A stretch of DNA of 64,000 bases, taken from contig JAIOYV010000015.1 of the NCBI GenBank assembly GCA_021740905.1, forward strand, positions 22,119 through 86,118, written 5' to 3'. Origin of the DNA: Bacteroidales bacterium (lineage in GTDB: Bacteria > Bacteroidota > Bacteroidia > Bacteroidales > M50B96). A model generated the notes under the pieces. It worked only from the letters and a program-made list of their open reading frames with translations, was not told where the DNA came from and did not search any database. The translations under genes and the position numbers were made by a program. This document shows, piece after piece, positions 35,679-44,700 of this stretch. The stretch's first letter is position 1. Each line of letters begins with the position of its first letter.

Positions 35679-38507
35679 TCATACCGGCAATGTCAGGGTG
35701 ATTTTAGTGCCCATACGATTTTCGATATTGAAATCGCCATTGATGCTTTTCATACGCTCACTCATATTTTTCATGCCGTTGCCGAATCGGTTCCATTCGC
35801 CGTTTGGCATCCCAATTCCGTTGTCCTGGATGATGACCGATAATTTATCCCTATGAAGTGCAAATTTCAACTCTGCTTCCGTTGCCTGTGCATGTTTCAT
35901 GATGTTGTGAAGGGCTTCTTTTACTGCATAAAAAATGTTTCTGCGATGTTCGGAATTGATATGCGTTTTTTCAATATTGCCACTTGATTCGATTTTAAGT
36001 TTTACTGCGGAGTTCTCAAAATATTCGGCAGCATACCTACGGATGTAAGCAACCGTGTTTTCGAGATAATCGTTGTTCGAATTCAAGGCCCAGATAATTT
36101 CGCTGATGTTCGAAGAAAGCTCTTGTGAGATCGAAGAAATTTTTTCGGCTTCTTTTCGGGTCTCCGGTGTTTTTGACACTTTCTTTACCATTTCGCTCAG
36201 CAGCATAATCCTGGACAAACCTGAACCTACATCATCGTGCAGATCGGCACTTATGCGTTGACGCTCTTGCACAATGGCTTCTTGCTTCTCCAATTGTTTC
36301 TTTAGCCGGAAGCTTCGGAAGGAAAGTAAGCCTAACATCAGCAAGAGTATCGAGCTAAATAAAATCCCATTTCGCTGGAGTTTTTGTTTTTCGAGCAATT
36401 GGTTTTGCAATTGGCTGTTTTTGTTAAGAAGGGCCATTTCTGCTGCCTTTACGTTGGCTTCGGCCTGCTGGTATTCCAGGTCTTTTTGCGTCTCTGCCAA
36501 TTTCAGTTGCTGAATCTCCATACTGTTGTTCATCAGCATGATCTGGCTTTTATTTTTTTCGCCTTCAAGCCGTGAAGCAAGTAGTGAGGCATTTTGATGC
36601 TCCAGTTGCAGGCTTTTAATTTCGCTATCCTTGTTTAACAGTTCAATCTCCCGGTCTTTTTTTTCTGTTTCGTACTTGATTTTCAGTCGCGACAATTCCT
36701 TGTCGTTTTCTTCATTGAGTATGCTATCTTTGTAAAGAGTGTACATTTTGTAATTTACCAAAGCCTGCTCGAAATTGCCCTGTTTACTGTCTAATTCAGA
36801 CAAATATTTGTAACCAATTTTAATGGATTTTATATTTCCGATTTCCTTTGACAGTGAAAGACCTTCCTCGATATAGTTTTTTGCATCTTCAAAATTACCC
36901 AGTTGACTATAAATACTTCCAATATCCTGACAAGAGGAAGCAATTAACAGTGATTCTCCGATTTCTTTGCTTTTTTTCAAACCAATCATAAAATATTTCA
37001 GCGCTTCGGAAAAATTACCCATTTGATGGTAGATATTACCCATGTTGTAATACGCAGTAGCAATAGTTCCTTTGTTCCCTATTTCTTCAGCTATCTTTAA
37101 GGAAATATCTATATTTCGCAAAGCTTCCTGAAAATTATTCTGATTTACATAGACTCTACTTATATTGCCGTATGCTGTAGCAATCATCCCTTTATTCCCT
37201 ATTTCTTCAGCTATCTTAGCTGTTGCTAAATAAATATTTAGGGCTTCCGGATTATCGCCCATCGCAAGATAAATACCCCCAATCTGGTTATAGCAAGAAC
37301 TGATCCCCGGTTTATCCCTTAATTCTTCGCAGATCTTTAGTGAAGCAAAATAATTCTTTAACGATTCCGGATAATTGCCCAGTTGATTACAAATCTTTCC
37401 CATATTATGATACACTACTGCAATTCCCTTTTTATTACCGATTTCTTCATGTAGCTTTAAAGCAATATTATTATAATTCAAAGCTTCTGAATAATTTCCT
37501 TGTGCAATGTAAATGTTTCCTATATTTATGTATCCATTGGACAGGAACTCTTTATTCCCAAATTCTTCGCTTATCTTTACGGAAATTAACAGATTTTCTA
37601 ATGCTTCGGAGTAATTTCCCTGCTCCATTAAGCATAATCCAATATTGCAATAGGTGCCACCACTGGCTGATTTATCCCCTATCTCTTCATTTATATTCAG
37701 TGAAGCCAAGTAATTTTTTAAGGCTTCGGGATAATTACCCTGTCTGTGATAAATTATCCCGATATTGTTGTAACAGACGGCCATGTCTTTCTTGGCCCCG
37801 ATTTCTTCTTTAACTTTTAGTGCAGCAAAATAATTTTTTAATGCTTCCGGATAATTGTCTTGTCTTTCATAAGTATGCCCAATATTGTAGTAAGAACCAG
37901 AAATACTTTTCTTTTCCCCGATTTCTTCTCTAATTTTCAGTGACGCAAAATAATTTTCCAATGCTTCCGGATAAATGCGCTGGATGTAATAGATATTCCC
38001 GATATTATTGTAAGAATCAGCAATTCCTTTCTTATCCCCGATCTCTTTTCTGATCTCTAAAGAAGCGAAATAATTTTTCAATGCTTCCGGGTAATTGTCC
38101 TGGAGCGTATAAATATTCCCTATATGATGGTAAGCTTGAGCAATACCTTTCTTGTCATTGATTTCTTCATTGATCTCTAAAGAAGCGAAGTAATTTTTCA
38201 ATGCTTCCGGATTATTTCCCTGTATCTTATTGATAGTGCCTAGATTATCATGGGTAATTGCTTTCCCTTTTTCATAACTTATTTTATAAGCAAGGGCAAG
38301 TGCCGATTTAGCATATCGCATGGCATTTTCAAGGTCATTAATATCAATGTATTGCTTACTTAAAGAGATTAGATTACTCACTTTTGCTGTATCTTCTTTT
38401 GCGGTCTTTAAAACATTTTGCAGGGAGTCAATCAACGAATTGCTCTGACTATAAGATCCTACCATAGTGGCAAGCGCAAGTATTAAAAGAATGATCCTCT
38501 TTTTCAT
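35679..38507 (-). CDS. TPR-containing sensor histidine kinase (HisKA_3 class)
   Basis: About 942 residues from the ATG at 38505-38507; an in-frame TTG two codons earlier is the alternative. The signal sequence/N-terminal segment MKKRIILLILALATMVGSYS is followed by about fourteen tetratricopeptide-type repeats of 40 residues (GNYPEALKNYFASLKI.EEIGDKKG), which fill about 60-610. A coiled coil and a single membrane helix (ILFSSILLLMLGLLSF, about 714-730) precede the kinase core. The phosphoacceptor His lies in ERQRISADLHDDVGSGLSR (about 757). The ATPase has AVKEALHNIMKHA (N box) and IIQDNGIGMPNG (G box). The TPR part is expected in the periplasm and the kinase in the cytoplasm. This architecture partners NarL-type regulators, so the regulator at 18129 is the probable substrate. 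Confidence 0.92.
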   Translation of the reverse strand: MKKRIILLILALATMVGSYSQSNSLIDSLQNVLKTAKEDTAKVSNLISLSKQYIDINDLENAMRYAKSALALAYKISYEKGKAITHDNLGTINKIQGNNPEALKNYFASLEINEEINDKKGIAQAYHHIGNIYTLQDNYPEALKNYFASLEIRKEIGDKKGIADSYNNIGNIYYIQRIYPEALENYFASLKIREEIGEKKSISGSYYNIGHTYERQDNYPEALKNYFAALKVKEEIGAKKDMAVCYNNIGIIYHRQGNYPEALKNYLASLNINEEIGDKSASGGTYCNIGLCLMEQGNYSEALENLLISVKISEEFGNKEFLSNGYINIGNIYIAQGNYSEALNYNNIALKLHEEIGNKKGIAVVYHNMGKICNQLGNYPESLKNYFASLKICEELRDKPGISSCYNQIGGIYLAMGDNPEALNIYLATAKIAEEIGNKGMIATAYGNISRVYVNQNNFQEALRNIDISLKIAEEIGNKGTIATAYYNMGNIYHQMGNFSEALKYFMIGLKKSKEIGESLLIASSCQDIGSIYSQLGNFEDAKNYIEEGLSLSKEIGNIKSIKIGYKYLSELDSKQGNFEQALVNYKMYTLYKDSILNEENDKELSRLKIKYETEKKDREIELLNKDSEIKSLQLEHQNASLLASRLEGEKNKSQIMLMNNSMEIQQLKLAETQKDLEYQQAEANVKAAEMALLNKNSQLQNQLLEKQKLQRNGILFSSILLLMLGLLSFRSFRLKKQLEKQEAIVQERQRISADLHDDVGSGLSRIMLLSEMVKKVSKTPETRKEAEKISSISQELSSNISEIIWALNSNNDYLENTVAYIRRYAAEYFENSAVKLKIESSGNIEKTHINSEHRRNIFYAVKEALHNIMKHAQATEAELKFALHRDKLSVIIQDNGIGMPNGEWNRFGNGMKNMSERMKSINGDFNIENRMGTKITLTLPV

Positions 38508-38614
38508 AAGCAATCAGAATGAAACAGGATGAAATTATAGTCTACTCAATAATGAGGTAAAACATGTTTTAAAACATAAAATTAAACAAATATATGAAAA
38601 TTTTGGAATAGCAA

Positions 38615-38648
38615 AACCTTGGAGGTTTTTTTCTAAACCTCCAAGGTT
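38615..38648. repeat. Second copy of the CCTTGGAGG palindrome
   Basis: AACCTTGGAGGTTT and AAACCTCCAAGGTT pair perfectly around a 6-base loop. This is the same palindrome as at 1340-1373, again just beyond the 3' end of a C39-like giant gene. It lies between that gene's terminator and the kinase start. Confidence 0.7.
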
Positions 38649-38663
38649 AATTGTAGTAAACTA

Positions 38664-38693
38664 GAAAAGCCGGTGCGCAAACACCGGCTTTTC
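38664..38693. terminator. Rho-independent terminator of the 2591-aa gene
   Basis: GAAAAGCCGGTG and CACCGGCTTTTC form a perfect 12-bp stem with a 6-base loop, 53 bases beyond the stop codon at 38746. It closely resembles the hairpin at 17916-17945. Confidence 0.85.
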
Positions 38694-38745
38694 AGGTCAT
38701 AAGTGTCGGTGTGCCCCCAAAACACCCCGATACATTGATGAAAAC

Positions 38746-41700
38746 TTACCTCCCCACTTCCATTTGTTTTGTTTCCACAAAATCATTTGCAATCAACCGG
38801 TAGAAATAATTGCCTGTGGCATAGTTCACACTTTTCATTTCAATCGTGTGATTTCCTGCCGGGAACGATCCTCTGGCAAGCACCTCTATTTCATTGCCCA
38901 GGATATCAAACACTGTAAGACTAATTTCTGATTCTTCGGGTAGGAAGAAAGAAATGCGGGTGTTTGATTTGAACGGATTGGGCATGTTTTGATCGAGCCT
39001 GAATGTGGTTTCATCTTTTGATACCAATCTCATCTTGCCCACAATCTGGACGTCGTTCTGTTCGTAATGTCCATCCCCCTGGGTCCAGTTTTCAACAGAA
39101 ACTTGTTTTTCAGAAATACCATCCCAGATGCTGATGCCGAAACCGTTTCCGGCTTGCAAGCCATCGGTTTCGGTACTTAGTTCGTCGTTGCCCCATAAGG
39201 TAATAGCTGTATTTCCACCTGAATATACGCCGGCTCCAACCAAGAGTTCGTGGCTATCGAAAACGCCAATTTCGTCACCCATCATGGGGAGTGCATCAAA
39301 GGCAGTTTCAGGTATGCCCAGGGTCATGTTGTTGTCGGTAGGTACAGGCAGGGTAAAATATACCGGTTGTTGTGCTACCATGTCCGATTTGGAGGATACC
39401 GAATTGGATGGATAATATAGCACCGACGTGACATTCATTTTTATCTGGTAGCCTTGTCCTGGCATCATGTTGCCAATGGAATTTACACCAAATGCAGGCC
39501 AGTAAACTGCACCGGCACCATTTTTCAAAATCGCAACGTTGGCCACTATGGGCGACATCATGGTAACAGCATCGCCTGGAACCTGGCGGAGGTATCCAAT
39601 TATGCTCCAACCAGCCTGGATAGAGACAGAGGTGGATTCAGGCACAGCAGCGGTTCCGGACACCTCAAGCGTACTATTTGCCACATTCATCTTAACCTGA
39701 TAACCCTGGCCGAGTATCATGTTGCCAATGGAATTGACCCCAAAGGCTGGCCAATAAACAGCTCCCGATCCGTTTTTCACAATAGCTGTGTTCGATACTA
39801 TCGGGGCAAAGACCACATTGGTGAGAGGATCTACCGGGTTGATATACGTTGACATGATACTCCAGCCAAGCGGCAGGACAATATACTGAATATCAAGTCC
39901 TCCTGGTTCGGTTATTTCGACAGTTTCGTAGGCTTCACAGCTATTCGAATCGTAGGCTGTTACATGGTAGAAACCTGCTGATAGTCCAACCAGGTTCTGA
40001 CTTGTGGCACCGTTTGACCAGATGAACGAATAAGGAGGTACTCCTCCTGTGACATTCAGTGTAATAGTGCCATCTGAACCTCCATTTGTGGTAACATTGA
40101 CTGATGCACTTGCAATCGCCATTGCAGGAGGTCCGCTTAAATATGTATAACTGGCAAATTGATAACACGAATGGGCATCGACAACTGTTAAGTTATAGGT
40201 ACCCGGTGAAATTCCGGTAATGACAGGTGTATTTGCACCATTGCTCCAGTTGTAGCTGTAGGGCGGTGTTCCGCCCGAAACTGCAACTGAAATAGAATTC
40301 GTTCCAGCGCCAAAGCAATCGATATATGAAATGGTTTCAGATAGCGTTAGATCGGAAGGCTCAAAAACAGTGAAACTCGCACTGGCTGTTTGACTGGCCC
40401 CATCACTAACGGTTACTTGATAAGATCCTGCCGACAGGTCGTATACAACACCGCTTGTTGCACTATTCGACCAACTGAATGTAAAAGGTGGGACTCCACC
40501 GATAATATTTAACTGAATAACTCCATCTGCTTCGCCATAACAACTTACATCGTACACAGTTCCGGATACAGCCAATGTTGGTACACTGCCATCCAAAACC
40601 TGGAACGTTTCGCTATTCGTACAGCCACCGGCATCGGTAACAGAAATGGTATAATATCCTGCCGACAATCCAAAAATGTCCTGGGTTGCTTCGCCATTCG
40701 ACCACAGATAGGAGTAAGGTGGAACCCCACTGGAAACCGAGGCGTTAATATATCCATCGCTGCCCCCAAAAGTAGTAGGATCAGAAACAACACCGGTAAC
40801 CATAATTTCTGGTGGTTCTGTTACGGTATATATTCCTGTAACTACACAAGAATGGGCATCGGTACAAGTAACTGTATAAGTTCCTGCAGCGAGACCCGGG
40901 TTGTAAGTGCTGGTCACTCCGTTGCTCCATAAAATAATATCGGGTGGTGTCCCACCTGTGAGATAAAAGCTAAGCTCCCCGTTGTTTGCACCAAAACAGC
41001 TTGCATTGGTAACACTGGGATTTATTAAATAAGGCAACGGCTCGTAAACCGCTACCGTGTGTGTTTTTTCCGCCCCATAAAAATCAGTCACTGTTACCGA
41101 ATATATGCCTCCTGCAAGCCCTGTACGGTTCATTAATGTTGATCCATCGGACCATAAATAAGTATAGGCAGAGGTACCACCTGTGGTAATTATATTAATC
41201 ATACCATCGTTGGCCCCATTGCAGGATACATGTGAAGTCAGATCTGTCACAGATATATCATTTGTCCAAATCAGACGATTGTTGGGGTCATAGTCGTTGG
41301 CTTCGCCAGCAAAGCTACCTGTATAATTTAAGAATGTAACTTGTCCCCAATCAGATTGCTTGGCGGCATTGTATGCGCTTGCTCCCTGGCTAGGGAAGTT
41401 TGCATAGTTTATTGTAAATGTTTGGTTATTTTCAAAAAACACTAATGCTCCTCCTGGTTCGCCTGGTAGGAATGTACAATGATTGAAAGGGTGATTGGTA
41501 TCTACTATTCCTCCAGGCCAAAAATAAACACCATAAGAATCTACTTCCTTGAAAGTACACCATTCAGCCGCCATTGTTCCTCCCGAAAAACAACTAAACT
41601 CCCAGAACATGAGATCGTTTGATTCAAAAACTACCTCATTCCCTTGTGTACCAATGGCATTTAATGTTCCTCCACTATTAATTGCCAGGAGACTTGCATT

Positions 41701-44700
41701 ACCCAGGTATAAATGGGAATTATCATCCATGTTTAATTCTGCTCCATTATTGATGTCCAGGTTACCATTGTTGATCCTGATAAGATTTCCATTTGTCCAT
41801 AAGGTTCCGGCATTAATGTCCAGTTTATTACTTAAGAGAATTATTAAGCTGGAATTTAACTCAACACCTCCACTGGTGTTGGATGAATTGATGACCACGT
41901 GGCTCATATAACTGCTGCCTAAAGCTCCCGCCTCGTTATACTGCTGAATATTGCCCTCGAAATAGAGTGTACAAGTATGGTCCCACCATCCTCCGGTAGC
42001 CAACACAGTTAAATCACCTTCGAGATAATAGTTGAGACCGGATGTCCCGTCGTCCCAACCCCCATTTTGGATATCAATATCTCCAAGTATGCGGAAATCG
42101 TTGTGGTTTAGAAGTGCCGAGGAACTTGTTTTATCAAGAATAATAGTTCCGAATTCCATAGCGGGTGCCGAAAAATACGTATGTTGATTTGTTGCCCCGT
42201 CGAAGGTAAAAGTGCCAGAAGCAATACACTCCAACCCAACCACGGTCGTAATTGTTGCATTGTTGTCGGTTAAATTTCCGGCTAGAAAAACTTGTGTGCC
42301 TGCATCGTTTGTATTGAAACCTGCTCCCGATTCGATGAGTAAGTTCCCATTGATATCAACAATAACATTGGCGTCCATTTCGAAGGTGCCATCTATAATA
42401 TGGACATTGTTGCTTACATTTGCCGTAAGGTTTGTAAGTACAACAAGACCATCGAAATACGCATAGCTTTTGTCCAATGCCAGGTTATAGAATGTTTCGT
42501 CAGTCGTGAGGTCCGATCTGTTTGGCCCATAGAAAGTAACCATATTGGTGCCTTCGGTAAATGCCGAGGCTCCGACATTGTTGGTCCAGTCGCCTCCCAC
42601 ATATAATGTTTCGGGGGGTACAAGGATACCTCCATCAATGGTTAAATCATTCGATATATAAATTGCATTTGCATTGCTAATAACAGAATTTGCAGTTTTG
42701 TTTATGTGTAGATTATACATAGCAGCATTGGTGGCCGTCCATGCAAAATATGAATCTAAGGTTCCATAAAATTCGAAAGTCCCCCCTGTTGGATTAAAAT
42801 CATCATAAACAGAAAGATTATGATCTGTACGGATAACCCCACCGGTAATATTTGTTGTTAAAGAATAGCTTCCTGAATTATAAATCAATATTGAATTATC
42901 GGTAAAGTCAAGAACACCTCCAGACATTGTGATGGATGCATTGGCTGTGTATGGCCAATAGCTTGTTCCTGAACCACCATTTACATTCATGGTTCCACCG
43001 CTAATATCGATGGTTCCATTCAAATCAATATATGTGCTGGCATCCTGGCTAATGTCGAGCAAACCATTTGTACCGGATACCCTAAACGTTCCATAGAGGC
43101 CATCTTCGGCTATATCACCAACGGTAATATGGCCATTGTTCGCAAATAGGGTCCCATACAAATAAATTCCAAAAATGGTGAAACCCATATCAAGATCATC
43201 GATATTTACAATGCCCGAAGAATTTGCAGTAAACTTTCCTGTCGAATTCAGGAAAAGGTTGTCGACATACATGGTTTCGTCGGCCCAGGCAAATCCGTAG
43301 CAATAGAAATTATTGTTGATGCTGGTAGGGCCATAAAAATGCAGATAGGTTGCCCCTGAGGTTTTAGTCACATCATAGAATGTTTCGCCATAGCAATAAT
43401 TAATCCCACTTGTTCCGTCGAAAATAACCTTGCCGGTACTTTCAAGAAAGCCTTCCGCACCTACATAATTCAACCAATCACCAACAATCGTAATCGTGTT
43501 TCCATTCGAATCGAAAATACCCGATGAAATGGTAAGGTCGCCTTTTATGACAAGCGAATCGGAATATGTGTTCATCAAATCAACATCGGTGGCAACATTG
43601 ATTATAAGGTCCTGGAAATAGTCACCCACATTGGGTTTCAAATCAGTGACCGGGCTTCCAGCAAATTCAAAAGTTCCATAATTACAGAGGAAGTGACCCC
43701 CATTATTTGCAAACGAACCATTCAGTACAATTTTTTCTTGGGAATAAGAATTGAATGCCGAACTTGAACTTATAGTAATATCGCCTGAAATATGCAGATC
43801 ATCGGTGGATAAGTAACTAACTCCAATATATGCCCCTCCTGTTTTTGCACTATAAACATCATTAAAGGAACAATCGGCATCGTAGCATCTAATATATGTC
43901 AGGTCGGAACCTGAAAACCATGTGTTTCCATTGGTAAGTTGTACGTTGGCACCTGCTTCGAAATTCCAATCACCATATACCCTGAACTCCCCATTGGCAG
44001 TCATGTTTGCTTGAGAACCCGATTCCCAATATATATCACCCCAGGAATACAAATCGGCATTTATGTTGTTCATCGCAATAGTTCCATACACATGTATTTC
44101 ATCCTGGACATCCAGGTCGTAAGCACCGATTAAAAGAGTTGCTCCACTTTCAACGGTAAGTGTTTTTGCATTGGCGTAGGCCAGGTTTACATAAGGACTG
44201 TAAGGTGTGCCGGATGGAATTACCACATCGGTTGTAGACGTGGGTACATTGTTGTCGTTCCAGTTGCCGGAGGTGTTCCAATCCGAGGATACATCGCCTT
44301 CCCATAGCCCGGCTGTGGTTGGCACCACCGTAATAGTGACATTGGCAGCATTGGCATCGTTGGCCCAAACCACAAGGCCATAATAGTCGGAGGCCGGAAC
44401 GGTGACAAAAAAGCTCTCGTTGGAGGTGCCTCCGTTTGACGAATGGGCCAGGTAATCCCCTCTGTTTTGATAATAAGGGCCACCCCCATAAGAACTAAAC
44501 AGGGCCATGTCGAGATTGGCAGAACCCGAATTGTAATTCATGGTAAATTTATAGGTGCCAGCCGCCAGGTTTACATCCCATATTTCGACCACATCGTCGG
44601 CTGGCCAAGCGTGTACCTGGGGTGTATTCAAGACTAAGGTTTCGGAAAATCCTTCAAACTCGGTACGGCCATCGCCCGAACCACTGGCAAGATAGCACTT

